A DNA stretch of 64,000 bases from Eutreptiella sp. 'Long Island Sound 2002' (GCA_964036045.1 OZ038402.1:946445-1010444), one strand, 5' to 3'; shown: positions 22,426-34,725, counted from the first letter of the stretch. The notes: generated by a model from the letters alone, not told the origin. Program-made: numbers and translations.

Positions 22426-23555
22426 CTGCGGAAAATGGCAGGGCTGTGCTGGCAGCAACGCAGGGGGGGGACTGCAGACACTAACGGAGTGGTCAGGGTG
22501 TGCAAAACCCAATACGTTGCCCTCAGAAAAAGGGCTGCACAAGCTGCCCAAGGAAGGGGTGCGAGAAAGGGAGTTTGGGAGCAGAAGCCCCTGTGCCCGT
22601 GGCATGAATCGCCGCCCGCAGTGAGTGCGAGTGGCATCCGAAATCCCTCTGCATGGCTTCCTGCCCCATCATCATCATCATCATCAACATGCGACAGTCT
22701 GAGGGACTGTGCGGTACAGTGCGAGTGGATGGGTGCGCCCCGGAAGGGAGGTCCACAGGTTTGCAGAGGTAACGAAAGAAGGGCAGACTGAAATGGAGGG
22801 CGGAGGTGAACAGAGGGAGGTCTTGGGGGGGCCGTAGGGGGATGTAGGCCGCCCCCCATTGAGAGATGGCAGGCGGGCACACCCCAGACCCCCCGGCCAC
22901 TGTAGTGAGGTCTGAGGGGATGGGAAGGGGGGGGGGGGTGGAGGTTGCCCCCCCCCCCCCAATGTATGCCTCAAATGGAGACACCCAATACACAAGCATC
23001 CCCTCCCATCAGAACCCCCCCCCCTCCCCTGCTTGTCTCAGAAGAGCCCTGCCTGTAAGAAGGGGGGGGGGGGGCTAGTGAATCGAGCCTACAGAGGCCG
23101 AGGGGGGTGACGGATACAAGAGTGGGGGCAAAGGAGAGATGGTGCCCTGCTGCGGTCGCCCTGCCCTGCCCCTGGTAGCCTCGTGTGTGGACACACTTGA
23201 GCCCCACAGAAGGCACTTCCGTACCCCCCACACCCCCACAGCCCCGTTGCCTCCCCACCGGCCCTGCAACACGTGCCTCTGCAACCATTGTCTGCGAGGT
23301 CGCTGCCTTCATGGTACTCCATCCTGTGGGCCCCCCAACTCTGCTATCCTCTTCTGCAGAGCGCTCACGATGCCGACGGCGGGCACAGTCCATGGCGTTC
23401 TGCGACGAGGTCCCATGCCCCACTTGTCGAGTCGCAAGGCTTCTTTCAAAGGGTACAGCACCAAGAACCACCTCCCCCTTGGGTGGAAATCTGCCCAAGA
23501 CTCCGTGGCAGAGTGTGCTGGGGCGGGGGATACCGCAGCGTCTCTGTCCCTCTGC
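22426..23555. other. Upstream of the ART exon; no assigned gene
   Basis: Probably contains intron and further 5' exons of the ART gene, but I cannot place them. It holds an ATC trinucleotide tract at 22668-22687 and G/C homopolymers near 22929-22937, 22951-22960 and 23063-23074. Confidence 0.3.
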
Positions 23556-23559
23556 CATC

Positions 23560-25520
23560 TTTTACGGCCATCGTTTACGATCTTCATTAATGGCCGTACA
23601 TGATCGTCGTGGAGGATGGCCGCAAATGATGGCCGTAAATGATGGCCGTAAAGAATGTCCATAAATGATGGCCATAAATGTCGGCCGTAAATAACGGTGG
23701 TAAATGATGTCCATAACCGCTGGCTGTAAACGATATCTATAAATGATCCCCACATATGATGGCCGTAAATGATGGCCCTAAATGATGGCTGTAAAGAATG
23801 GCCGTAAATGATGGCCGTCAGTGATATCCAAAAATGATGGCTGTAAATGATGGCCATAAAGAATGGCCGTAAATGATGGCCGTCAGTGATATCCAAAAAT
23901 GATGGCTGTAAATGATGGCCATAAATGATGGCCATAAATGGCAGCACTAAACAATGGCCGTACATGATAGCCGTAAATGATGGTCGCAAATGATGGCCGT
24001 TAACAATAGCCATAAATGACGGCCGTAAATGATAGCCATAAATGATGGCCGTAAATGATGGCCGTGGATGGTGGCTGCAAATGATGTCCGCAAATTATGG
24101 CCGTAATGATGCCGTAAATAATGGCCACAAATGATGGCTGGAAATGGTGGCCGTCAATAATGTCCATAACTGATGGCTCTAAATGACGGCCGGAAATGTT
24201 GGCTGTAAATGGTGGCCGTACATGATGGTCGTAAATGGTGGCCGTAAATGATGGCTGGAAATGGTGGCCGTCAATAATGTCCGCAACTGATGGCTGTAGA
24301 CCATAGCCGTAGATGATGGCCGCAAATGACGGCCCGATGGCGGTAAATGATGTCCATAAACGATGGCCACAAATAATGGTGGTAAAAAACGTTGATAAAT
24401 GATGGCCGTAAATGATGTCCATAAATATTCACCGTAAATGATGGCTGAAATTAATGGCTCTAAATGATGGCCGTAAAAGACGGCCACACATGATGGCCGT
24501 CAATGAGGGCATAAAATCACGGCCCCAAATGATGGCCATAAATGATGGCCGTAAATAATGGCCGCAAATGATGGCCATAGATGATGGCCATAGATGGCGG
24601 CCGGAAATGATGGCCGGAAGTGATGGCCGTAAATGATGGCCGTAAATGGTGGCCGTGAATGATGGTTGAAAAGTATGGCGGTAATAAATGTCAATAATTG
24701 ATGGCCGTAAATGACGGCCAGGAATGGCAGTAAATGATATCCACGACTGATGGCCGTAAATGAAGTCCACAAATGATGGCCATAAAGGATGTCCATAAAT
24801 CATGGCCGTAAATTATGACTGTAAACAGTATGATGGCCGTAAATAACGGCCCCAAGCAAGATGGCCGTAGATGATGTCCATAAATGATGGAGGCAAATGA
24901 TGGCGTTAAATGATGGCCGTCAATGATGGGCCGTAAGTGATGTCCATGAATATTGGCTGTAAATGATGGCTGAAAATAATGGCCCTAAATGATGGCCGTG
25001 ATTCACGGCCGGAAATGATGTCCGTCAGTGAGGGCCATAAATAATGGCCGTAAATGATGGCCAAATGACGGCCGTAAATGATGGCGGTAATTAATGTCAA
25101 CAATTGATGGCTGTAAATGACGGGCAGAAATGGCAGTAAATGGTATCAACAACTGATGATGATGGCTGTAAATGAAGTCTGCAAATGATGGCCGTACATG
25201 ATGGCCCTAAAGGATGGCCATAAATGATGGCTGTAAATGATGGCCATCAATGAGGGCCATAAATAATGGTAGTAAATGATGGCCATCAATGAGGGCCATA
25301 AATAATGGTAGTAAATGATGGCCATAAATGATGGCCGCAAATGACGGCTGTAAATGATGGCCGTAAATGATGTCCATAAATGATGGCGGTAAATGGTGGC
25401 CGTAAATGTTGCCCGTTAATGATGGCCCTAAGTGATGCCTATAAATGATGGGCATGAGTGATGGCTGTAAATGATGGCCGCAAAGGATGGCTCCAAATGA
25501 TGGCCGTAAACGATGAGATG
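23560..25520. repeat. 13-bp minisatellite, about 150 copies
   Basis: The unit is close to ATGATGGCCGTAA with variants CCATAA, CTGTAA, CCCTAA and TCCATAA. The 13-bp period keeps minus-strand frames open as a 13-aa repeat (IIYGHHLRPSFTA-like); these ORFs are artefacts. Divergence between units is substantial and some units are 11-14 bp, so the array is old. Confidence 0.9.
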
Positions 25521-26560
25521 GGAACACACAATGCGGCAACAAGGCACGGAAAAAATTGAAACTGTGGGGCCAAGGCCCTGGGTGCCCCTTTATCACTGTC
25601 CCCCGTGGGGGGGGCTCCAAGGGGAGACACCTTTCACACGATGAATAGTTGCCCGGTCACTTGCTCTGAGTGTCTTTTGTGCAGTGCACAGGCGAATTCT
25701 TCGTTGACACGATGAATTCAGCAACTCAGGGATCACTATTGCACTATTGCATTGAAAAGAATGTTTTGATCTCTTGGGGCCAGGCCTGGGAGAGGTGGAG
25801 CAAACAACAGGTACCATGCTGCCAATGCAACACAGCGTGGGAACACACACATGCATCGGTATGCGAAATGCCCACTTGACACAGAACTCCAAACACCACA
25901 CACATACCAGCACACAATAGACATACAACACCACATGTGAAACCAACTACTGCATGGCATGCACACCAATGGATGACGCACAAACCATTGCAGAATCACA
26001 CATCACACACGACCACACACCAGCCCTATAGCTAGGGGCGCGTGGCCCCCCAGTGGTGTGGGAATGTACCCAAGGGAGGCGCGGGTGCGCGCGCCTCGGC
26101 TAACACACAACCTTTGGGGTGGCAATGTTGTGGTCTCTGGGTGCACCCTAGGTGATCCTGCGGGCCAGGTGATTGGTTGGCATGGGCACTCAACGGATAT
26201 CTTACTTAGGGGGCATGCCCGTTGGGGGGCACCTAAGGGCGATGCCGTGGGCCACGAGGGTGGTTGGCACAAGCGCTCATGTCACCCATGCGGTGACACG
26301 TGGGTGTGTCAAGCGGTGATTGCGGGAATTGCGCAACAACACATGCACAACCAAAAAGAGATCAAGGCTAATCACAAACCAGAAAGACTGTTCCTAGGTG
26401 CCTCTCGCCAAAATGGGGCAATGTTCTTGGACCTGCACATACGTGAGAGCGCCTGCTCAGACTGGGCCAGCCACGCACATGTGAGTGCCGCTCACCCCAT
26501 GCCCATGGACCATCGTATTGATGGCTTTATGAAACCGGGTTTGTCCTGGACAAACATTAG
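25521..26560. other. Gene-free stretch
   Basis: No recognisable protein. CACA-rich between 25850 and 26020. Open frames on both strands have no motifs. Confidence 0.3.
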
Positions 26561-26563
26561 CAC

Positions 26564-26761
26564 ATGAACGCAATCAACAGACCCCCTCCCCCCGCCCCTA
26601 GTAAGGGCACCTGCACATGGTCAGGCCCGTGTCCACACTGTGACCAATGGCCGCACCACGCTCCGGAGTGTAGTATATGCCACAAGGCACACTTCATGTT
26701 GTCCAATACCGCATGGTGGTGGAGCGACATCTACAGACGATGTCTAGCTGTTAGTTTGTAA
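26564..26761 (+). CDS. Possible Cys-rich zinc-binding exon
   Basis: The plus-strand frame reads KGTCTWSGPCPHCDQW, then ECSICHKAHFM. This C-x5-C-x2-C..C-x2-C spacing resembles the Cys modules at 36.7 kb and 40.8 kb. The segment is short, its boundaries are unknown and no larger gene is apparent. Confidence 0.3.
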   Translation: MNAINRPPPPAPSKGTCTWSGPCPHCDQWPHHAPECSICHKAHFMLSNTAWWWSDIYRRCLAVSL

Positions 26762-27234
26762 CATGGCATACAACGTGATACATACGCGACCCACTTCTGG
26801 CTAAGTACAGCTTCATCGGGTGTGTAACTAAGAAACCGGTGTATGGCCTTGTGGGAAGCACAAATAGCGACCGATTCGTTGTGGCTGCGCAACAAGCTGA
26901 TTTGGAGCCATGTAGTTGCGTGACGCACGGAGACACGCAGGCATGCTACAATAACTGGCACACGTGAGCCATGGCCCATGTGCCTCTAGGAGCCTTGGCT
27001 GCTACCAATATGTTATCACGGAACCGCACCAACGCTGTTGGTGACCCAAATTGAGGTGCAGCCAGGCAGGATGAGGCCGACAACCCCCCCCCCCAAAAAA
27101 AGTGGTTTATTCCTCCACCATAACCCCCTCACATCCTATGACTTTTAGGTACTAAAACATGTAAAACATGTTTCCTATGCCAATGGGACCCATGTGCGCA
27201 CGTGCCGTGCGCATTTCGTAAAATCCCACGACAA

Positions 27235-27400
27235 CCCCAAGACAACCCTTGTCTTCACGACAACCCCCCTGTCTTGGTTCAGCTGTCTTACAACACCCCC
27301 CTGTCTTGACACCTGTCGCGACCCCTGTCCTAAGACAGCCCCCCTGTCTCGGCAATTGTCCCACAGCCCTGTCGCAAAGCAGCATTTTGGATTTCAGTTG
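27235..27400. repeat. GACAG-family repeat tract (locus A flank)
   Basis: Repeated CCCCCCTGTCTTG / GACAACCC words. The same family fills 28370-28505, 30270-30537, 38295-38440 and 45370-45515. Here it lies just 3' of the transposase-like fragments on the minus strand. Confidence 0.7.
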
Positions 27401-27405
27401 TCTCC

Positions 27406-28316
27406 TTAGGCCTTTCGTCGCCTGATGTGTCGCTTCTTGTCCTTCGTGTCATGCAACGCATGCCACATCTGCAAGCCCACGTCAAGAGCGTCAAGCTCCA
27501 GTATGTGGGTGAATGCCCGTGCACTAAAATACGGGCGCGACAATTTATAACCTAGAAATGAATGGCGGATGTCCATCTTGAACTCCACATTCCGCCTTTC
27601 GGTGGGGATGCTAGAAAAAATATAAAAATTGCGGTACTTGGCCGCAAACCCCCCAAAATGGACACATGTCCAATGTACCCACACTGTGGGTTGCCACTAC
27701 AACGCACGCCAATCATTGGCAAACTGTCCCACAGCCCGCCTATACGACTCCACCTCCTTATTGGTCAAACCAATCTTGTTCGACCAACACTTTTCCATAT
27801 ACCACAAACTAAGCAACATGCGCTGGATCACGGCATGCAGGGGGATGCTTGTCCCGCCTACAGCCACACGCTCTTGAGGCCCCACGTGCTATTGAATAAG
27901 CTGCACAACTTTTGCGTGCTTCGCCTGATCTCGGGCAAACAACCTTCCCCCCGCTAAATCAAAATTACCGTCCTTAGTGGGCCGCAGTGCGTCCTCGGGA
28001 GTTTGTCCAAATTGCGGACAGAAATTTTCATCCTTCGGAGCTGGCCCACCAACAAAACAGCGTCCTCCTCATTCTCATCGCAGTCCTCAAACTGCCCCTC
28101 TAGCCGTAGGGCGTGATGCCCCGTGGTGTCCGTGATGATCCGGGTGGGTTCCCGCAGAATTGCCGTATCGGCTTTCTCCAGCATGCGCAAGCGCTCATGG
28201 CGCCATCGGTTGGACAAAGTCCGACTAGGTGCCAAGTGGAGCTTGGCCACACTAGAGCACAGGGTGTCAAGAATCTCGAGCAGGCTGCTAGAGGCGATTT
28301 TTCTGTCAACAGACAA
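27406..28316 (-). pseudogene. C-terminal fragments of a D-D-E-like transposase (locus A)
   Basis: Three minus-strand frames in order: 27954-28316 (LLEILDTLCSSVAKLHL.. to NLDKLPRTHCG), 27697-27885 (MLLSLWYMEKCW.. to ANDWRAL) and 27406-27684 (WVHWTCVHF.. to IFSSIPTERRNVEFK). Each aligns in order with locus B: 46712-46980, 46499-46687 and 46195-46497 (HVLLSMHRMHALW; WVHWACDH; IFRSVPTECRNQPFK). The PTERRN glutamate is a candidate for the acidic residue ending a D-D-E triad. The two catalytic Asp blocks seen in locus B are not found here, so this copy looks 5'-truncated and frame-shifted. A Kyakuja-Dileera-Zisupton-like assignment is possible but unproven. Confidence 0.55.
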
Positions 28317-28393
28317 TGCGACACAATGCAGCAGTCTACCACACCCATAGCTGTCTCACGAACCGTGTTCAAGACAGGTTAGTAAGACAGGTG

Positions 28394-28497
28394 TCATGAC
28401 AGGGGTCTGTCTCAAGACAGGTTACCAAGACAGGTACTAGGATAGGGGGGCTATCGCCGTCTTGGTAACCTCTCTTGAGACAGACCCCTGTCATGAC
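28394..28497. repeat. Long near-perfect inverted repeat (GACAG family)
   Basis: About 39-bp arms (28394-28432 and about 28459-28497) with one mismatch and a ~26-bp loop. The arms include ATGACAGGGGTCTGTCTCAA. Capable of a stable hairpin or cruciform. It lies between the transposase-like fragments and the coiled-coil gene of locus A. Confidence 0.85.
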
Positions 28498-28499
28498 CC

Positions 28500-29112
28500 T
28501 TGTCTCGGTATCGTGTTGTGCTATCCCATCACCTTCATTCTCGGTTGACGTAGCGCAACCCCCCCCCCCCCCCATGCATTACGGTAGCATACACCCTTTC
28601 TCCATTGTGATCACGGCTGGCATCAAGGCCGCGGACATCCCATTGCATGGCGCATCGATCGTGACAATATAATCCCGTGCTTCACTTGCACATTCCAACT
28701 CAGGACAGAAGTTCAGTTCATATTGCTTCTATGTCGTTAAAAGAAACTGAGCACCGTGGCACAACCAATTTTGCTGTTAACTGGCCATCAAGCCACGTCT
28801 GCAACAAAAGGAAGAAAATGAATATCAGGCTCACACAGGGGAGCCACGTGATGACCGAGTGATACAAATGAAAATCAGGCCCACACATGGAGAGTGGTGC
28901 ACACTTGGTGCAACTCATTTACACTGCGAGTGATGCATTGACGCCCCCCCCCCCCCAGGTACACGGAGAGGGTTGGTCAACTCCCTATATCGTAAACAGC
29001 CTGCCAGGACCCCTAGAAAGGGGGTGAAGGCAAAGTGTTCCTGGGGGAAAGGGGACAGTGCCAATGGTGAAAAAACCCAAAAGGGACAACCTTGCATCGG
29101 AGTGGATTGGCC
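28500..29112. other. Spacer between the two locus A genes
   Basis: No gene supported. C-runs at 28559-28573 and 28945-28956. A 38-bp spaced duplication of ATGAATATCAGGC..CACA-type sequence occurs near 28816 and 28869. Confidence 0.35.
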
Positions 29113-30278
29113 TTATTGGGACTGTGACTGGGACTGGGTCGAACTGCCCTTCGCCGCCATGGACTGATACAGCTCCCGCCACTGTGCTGTCATCTCCTTC
29201 TGTGCCTCGAGTTGCGTTTTTAGGTTGTAAGGCTGGCTCTTTCCTTGGGCCAGCCGGCCTTCGAGCTCCACCCGGAGAGCCTTCTCCTGGTTGACTTGCA
29301 CCTTGAGGTCCGAGACCTCCAACTGGGCCTCTGCGGCAGTCTTCTTGGCATGCTCGAGTGCTTCCTTCAAACGGCCAATGGCCTCCTGCTGCTTGTCCTG
29401 ATGCTTCCTGCGCTCCTCAAAAATTGCCTCCAGTTTGGTGCTCCTTCTTGAGTGCACGGACATCCGTGGCGTGTGCCTCCTTGAGCGCCTTGATCGCTGT
29501 GGACACAGCCCCCTTTGCGGGGCGTGGTGGCTGCTCTGCCCTTGCGTCGCTCCTCGCCAACAACACCAGCTCCTCCACGAGGCCCCTGGTGGTTTTCCGC
29601 TTTTTTTGTGGGGTGTACGTCCGAGTCCGAATCCGCTGTGTCTTGGGCCTCCGACTTCTCCGACTTGACTTGCACTGCCTCTCGTTCCCGTGACCGGAAC
29701 TCATTCTCCAACGACGTGCGCACATGGTCCGTGAGTGGCTCCCCCCCAATGGTCGTGAACTTCGACAAGCTGGTCCAGCGGCTGTGGTTCCGTGTGTAGT
29801 TCAGAGGGGCCTGCACGAGGAACCGCTCCTTGATCTGCGTCCTACCCCCACCGCGAGGCTGAATTGTGCACCGCACCATTGCTCCAAGCGTACCGGTTCC
29901 GTCCCAGGCAGGGCTCTTGATCGCAATGGGCATCTTCACGTCGCGCGGCTTGAGATGGTCCTCGCTGTCGCAGAAGTTGATGGCTGCTCTCCTATAGAAC
30001 ACGGTCGCCCCCTTCGAGTCCCACGTGGCATCTGACGGTGTCCGGACCACTGCACTGCCGCACGGCACCGGGTCCGTGGTCTCCTCGCCCAACATCAGCG
30101 GGAACTCCCGCGAGGGGGCGAGCTGCAGAGCCCCATCCTCCTGCCCGATATCCTTCTGCCCCGCATCCTTCTCTCCCTGATCCTTGTTCCCGACGAACGG
30201 AAGGAAACGGCGAACTCTGGGGGTGACAGGGGTTGTCATGTCCATGGCCGGAAGAACATCCACTGAGGCCTGAAGTGA
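29113..30278 (-). pseudogene. Transposon-associated coiled-coil protein, 3' exons (locus A)
   Basis: The minus-strand exon begins near 30260 (VDVLPAMDM), continues through FLPFVGNKDQ.., WDSKGATVFYRRAAINFCD and KFTTIGGEPLTDHV, then an acidic Ser/Asp linker. It ends in a long coiled coil (AIKALKEAHATDVRALKKEH, then LEAIFEERRKHQDKQQEA to about residue QWRELYQSM) and a Ser/Gln tail with a stop at 29113. The frame shifts twice, at an A-run near 29603 and at CAAA near 29436, so as written it is broken. The N-terminal VDVLP and C-terminal coiled coil match the layout of locus B (FDVYP at 49.9 kb; coiled coil 48.78-49.07 kb). Function unknown; it may act with the neighbouring transposase. Confidence 0.6.
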
Positions 30279-30537
30279 GAGAGCACGTAAGGACAGGGGG
30301 GCATGACAGACACCGCGACAAGCAACTGTCGTAGAACAAGGACTTAAGACAAGGCACCCGAGAGGGGCTGTCGTGGGACAGGGCATGAAGACAGGGTACA
30401 AGACAGGGTTTGTCATTAGACAGGGGGCTTGTCGGCAGGGGGTCGTGGGAGGCTGTCGCGGGACAGGGGACTGTCTCGGGACAAGGGATTGTCTTGATGC
30501 CTGTCTTAGGCAGCTATCGCAATACACGGATCGCAAA
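30270..30537 (-). other. Intron built of GACAG-family repeats (locus A)
   Basis: On the minus strand the exon ends VLFAI, then GTGTATTGCG begins an intron made almost wholly of CCCTGTC/GACAG words. It ends in CTCACTTCAG (or an AG six bases further, which restores frame). Locus B has an intron at the corresponding place (after VLFAK), but filled with a different repeat family. Confidence 0.65.
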
Positions 30538-30789
30538 CAAAACTAGAAAACGCGCGTCGTCCGCAGCATGGGAGTTGTCTGGGTAGTGCACCTGCTGACA
30601 GGCACACGTCCAGTGCACTGCATCCTCCGTATCGCTGTCATCGCTGCCAGACTCGGCCCGGTGCCCCTTCTTTGGTGTTGCCGCCTTGGAAACCCTTGAG
30701 GATTGTTTTTCCCGTGGGGGAATCAGCCGTAGTACCGCGCCATACGTCAACCCAAGAGGGGTGTTTGCGGGGGAACAAGCGTGCACCAC
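30538..30789 (-). CDS. W-CACQQV exon of the transposon-associated protein (locus A)
   Basis: The frame reads GLTYGAVLRLIPPREKQSSR, a basic/acidic linker (SDDSDTEDAVHW), then TCACQQVHY and ARFLVLFAI at the exon end. Locus B has the parallel exon at 50297-50613 (FWCACQQVD and SVLFAK before its intron). This shared order shows paralogy. Function is unknown; the CxC within CACQQ could help bind metal. Confidence 0.55.
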
Positions 30790-30799
30790 AAGACACGAC

Positions 30800-31054
30800 C
30801 GCGTGTAGCAAAGAACTGCGGATCAGGAGGAGACCGAACAACAAAGCCCCCAAATTGTGTGCTGCGAAGAACGATACCCACATGGGGGGGGGACGTGAAC
30901 GGTGGCGACGACCGTGTCGGAAACGGTGGAAACGATGGAGTTGCCATGGCAAAAGTGACGCAACGGGCAACGCTCAGGGTTCGGTGCAGCGTCCCCTATG
31001 CTCCGCACTTCTGCGACCGCCCGAGGCATGTCAACCATCGTGAGGTACAAGTGG
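30800..31054. other. Spacer between locus A and the YR element
   Basis: No gene supported. Overlapping ORFs in both directions lack motifs. Confidence 0.3.
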
Positions 31055-31059
31055 ATTAC

Positions 31060-31540
31060 CAAGGCACACAAGCACCAAGACTTTGGGCAGGCAGACCGCT
31101 CTGGGCCGCAAAACACAGGACGACACTGCTTCCGCGGTTTAGAGTAATGCCCATTTGGGCAATAGAAACATATGCTGGCACTACTCAGGCAAACCTAGAC
31201 ACCCTGCAACACCCGCACTACCCTCTCCTCGCGCAAGGGCGGCCCTGGGGCTGCCCTGACTCCGGACTCTTAGTGCCGTCATACTCGCTGGCCTCGGGAA
31301 TTAAAGCTAGATCATGATGATGCATTCACACTAAACCTAACTGACACAAGCAACAAGGGGTCTTCTGCACACTGACGGGCTCCTAGATGGGAGGGCGGGC
31401 AGCAATAATTTTTCAATAGCCTGTAGAAGAGAGCAGTGGGGGGGTCGAGGTGGCAAACCCAGTTTGGCGGACAAACTGGTGTTTACGGAGGCACACAAGC
31501 ACCAAGACTTTGGGCAGGCAGACTGCTCTGGTTTACCTTT
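31060..31540. repeat. Internal repeats of the YR element (B2, A2, B1)
   Basis: B copies at about 31060-31108 and 31489-31540 share AAGCACCAAGACTTTGGGCA. The A2 copy at 31401-31480 shares TTTTTCA.TAGC.TGTAGA and GAGCAGTGGGGGG with A1 at 36564-36645. The motif GCTAGATCATGATG at 31308 is present inverted at 36552. Confidence 0.6.
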
Positions 31541-31811
31541 CCACCCTCCCCCACTGCCTCTCACTAGGTCCAGTGACTGCAAAGCGGGGGGGGGGGGGGG
31601 AGCTGGAACGAGAGGGGGAATAGTGCGGGGCGGGGGAGGAAGGTCAGGCGGACACGACCCAGCGCAAGAATGGTCACGTTGCGCAACTGGCGAAGATGGA
31701 CGCCGGAGCCGGCTGCCACAGGCCACGGCGCCAGTTCCTTGCCGACAGCATCTCGGGTTAGCTTGCGGAAGACCGACATGCAGGACTGCGGGTCGCTGCG
31801 GGATTAGACCC

Positions 31812-32379
31812 TCAACAACAAAGCTCACGTTGCATGCCCCTGAGTGCTCCCTCGGGCTCTGGAAAATCCGGCCACTCGCCAAACCAAAGCCGACGCTTCC
31901 TGGACCCAAACATAAAGGAGGCCGACGCCTCCTTCCCTGTGGTGAGTCGACAGGGACAGGTAAACCACCCCGCCCCCCGCTCCCTCCATAAGGATCTGCC
32001 AGCGATGGCGGCAGTGGTGGCGCTCCCCCGGGACCTTGACGTCCGGGTTGCCATCTCCCCGCACGCCCTGCCTAGGGCTGGACTGCATGCGGGTGGCCAA
32101 GTCGGTCGCCGCCGCTTGCAGGAGGGCCGGTGCCTCCTCTTCCGCGCACGGTTGCGCGAAAATCAACCGGGCCTGGTTGCCTAGGATCACCCGTCGCACG
32201 GGACGTCTCGCAAGACGCCGAGAGTGTACTTCGCGCACATGTTGTTGCGCACGCGCCCTGCGATGGGCCAATGCCTGCGCCGATGTGCGGTGTGGGCGGC
32301 CACCACGGTGCCCCCGCGCGCGGCTACGTGCCCGGTTGCGTTGCACCTTGCAAGTCAAGACTTCTGCACCGAAGGGCAC
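31812..32379 (-). CDS. Possible 3' reading frame of the YR element
   Basis: Two overlapping minus-strand frames downstream of RNase H read VVYLSLSTHHREGG and GSRKRRLWFGEWPDFPEPEG. They lie where a YR retroelement could carry a C-terminal extension, but I recognise no domain. May simply be GC-rich open frame. Confidence 0.25.
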
Positions 32380-32424
32380 GGACAGTCTCCGCTTAGCTGA
32401 GAGTACCCCCCACCACCAGCTCCG

Positions 32425-33720
32425 TTACACGCGAGACCCACAAGGTGCCTCCCGTGTCAGACAAGCAGCACCCCGAAGACAGAGCAAGCTTCTGGGGAGG
32501 ACAAGACGTTCATAGATGCACCACACCTCGAATTCCGTTGCGCCTTTATTCCCGTTGTGGTCGGAAAACAACCGACTCAGGCGGTCCGCTGCCTGCAACG
32601 CGGACGGGACCCACACAAACCTCACAACCATACCTGACACTGCCAACCGCCAAACCAGTGCCCAGAGCACCCACATTGTACGCTTGAGCCACGTCTGAGC
32701 CCTCAGGTCGACCGCCTGGTAACCGGCCGCCGTGCTGTGGGTAAATATAGTAACCGCGCGCCATCCGAAACGGCACGCCAGGCGTATCGCCCTCACCACA
32801 CCCTGGACCTCCGCCTCCTGTAGATTGAAGACCCGACTCTAGACTGCCCAGGCTCGTGCACCCCGCCTCGGTACCACCCCCCCCACCCGATATCCAAACT
32901 TGTCCCACGCCGCATCGACAAAAATGGACGGCCCAAAAGTCCGGGCTGGTTATTTTTGCAACAACCATGCTACGCGCCAGGCTGAACTCATTCTGGGAGG
33001 GGGGTCTCCATGGCTCCGCACAGCGCGTCATAAACGTGATCAAAGAGTGTAAGACCTTTACCGGAGTGGGCAACTTCGAATTAGCCCACCTGTCATGACA
33101 GTAGGCTCCGGCAAGGAACGGTCCGGAGCCAACACGGGGACGGACATGCCACTGCAGGAAACCGAGAACCTTGGGCAGCAGTCTGCTGCTGGGTTGTGGC
33201 TTGCACGCAATCCGTACCCACGCATGGAACATCTGCAGGAAGGCTCTAGGGTGCGACCTAATCTCCCTAGCCTTAAGGTCCAACCACTTACCGAAAAAAG
33301 AAAGATGTTCTGGACAGGGTTCAGCGTGGACTTCTGGCTAACAATAAATGATGCCGCCAGTAGGGCAGCCACCACCCGGTCGGTCACCGCCTGCACCTCC
33401 TCGGGATCGCTCCCCACCAACAAAAAGTCGTCAACGTATTGTAACAACTCCATGTGGGGGGGCACCAGGGGTCTCACCAAATCACCCAAAATAAGCTAGC
33501 AAAAAATCGGCGAAAATTTCCATCAGAACGGCAGCCTATCCAAAGCAAAGACCTGGCCACCCGGTCGTCCCCGAAAACGGAACGCCGCGCGGATCTCTGG
33601 GCGGAGGCGAAAACTCCACAAAACGTTGGTGAGAGCCACGTGGGTGCAAAAAAGTCGCCGGGACCGGGGCGTGGCCACCAGCAGCTGTGCTATCCCCTCC
33701 CAAGAAGGTAGCTAGAATGT
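32425..33720 (-). pseudogene. Reverse transcriptase-RNase H of the YR element, broken
   Basis: RT motifs in order on the minus strand: VALTNVLWSFRLRPEIRAAF, then VFALDRLPF (R-PFG motif, Gly codon replaced by TGA near 33520), SPIFC followed by a TAG stop, LILGDLV, then the active-site block LLQYVDDFLLVG (33440 region). The thumb-like region follows in another frame (33283-33010: SHPRAFLQMFHAWVRI..). RNase H is in 32425-32950: WDKFG-like start, then VRAIRLACRFGWRAVTIFTH and a VRFVWVPSALQAADRLSRLF end typical of DIRS-type RNase H. At least two nonsense codons and two frameshifts are visible. Confidence 0.75.
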
Positions 33721-34725
33721 ACGGTCGGGACGGGGGTTCCCGCAGACCCAGCCTTCAGGATCCGCACCGAGGAGCGACCAGCAGGGCCAAGCCGAGGGGG
33801 GGGGGGACAAGCGGCGCAAGCGCAAGCGACAGGCACCCACACCAACAACCCGGGACAGGCCAGGTAGGCGCAGAGTTCGGGCTCTGGGCGTCCCCAGTGA
33901 TCTTGAAGGGGGGGGCAAGCTGACCCGCAGGTGGGAGTGGAGGCTGTCTCCCCCGGAGTCCCTCCCACACCCCAGCTTTGTGTTCTTAGGCTCCGCACCG
34001 CACGAGTTGCGCTTGGGGCGGGACCACCGCCTAAACGACGTACCCCTGGCGATCAGAGGGCGAGCCAGGGTGCGGTCCAGTAGGCCACGGGCCTTTCAAC
34101 AAAGTTTGCAAGAGGCACTCCTGATCCCTTGTCTTCCCCCTTTTTGTGTTCTTCCTCTTCTGCAAATAGACAACCAGGCAGCCCCCGCCCTTTCCGCCTT
34201 CGCCGGGACTGCCACCCACACCCCCCCCGGAACCCCCCACCCCCACCCTCGTCCTTGCACAATGGGGTTGCGAAAGTAGAGCTGCCTTTTTTTGTCCAGT
34301 TCATGAAGATCTTGGCCCCATCTATGCCGTGGATCGCCTGTAAAGTGTCCCTCCCTTTAGAGGTCATGTTCAAGAGATCCCATATGTTTCCGGAGCAAAT
34401 TTTGTAGCACGGCGGAGGATTTGAGGCTGGAGGAGGTGTTGCATGTGCTCCTACATAGCTTTGCCGAACTCAGGGAGGATGCATGGGAAGGATGGGCGCA
34501 CCTGGCCACTTCCCCCATTCCCCAGTTGACGCGCTCTGACCCGACCCTCGCTGCGAAGGGGTTGGGTAAGGTGGGCTCGTACGTTATTCCCCAAGTCCTT
34601 TGGAGGGAGTTGGTCCCCGAGTCCTTTTTGCGGGACGACCTCGCTTACAACGTTAAGGCAGACCTCAATGAAGGTTCGGGTATGGTGGGACCGGGAGTGC
34701 GGAGCTTGTAGAAGAACTGTCCGAT

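Noticed and set aside
22263-22999. Minus-strand ORFs upstream of the ART exon
   Set aside because: Include an ATC microsatellite (poly-Asp) and G-runs; no domain recognised.
23309-25620. Family of IIYGHH-type ORFs
   Set aside because: Frames of the 13-bp minisatellite; no start context, no domain.
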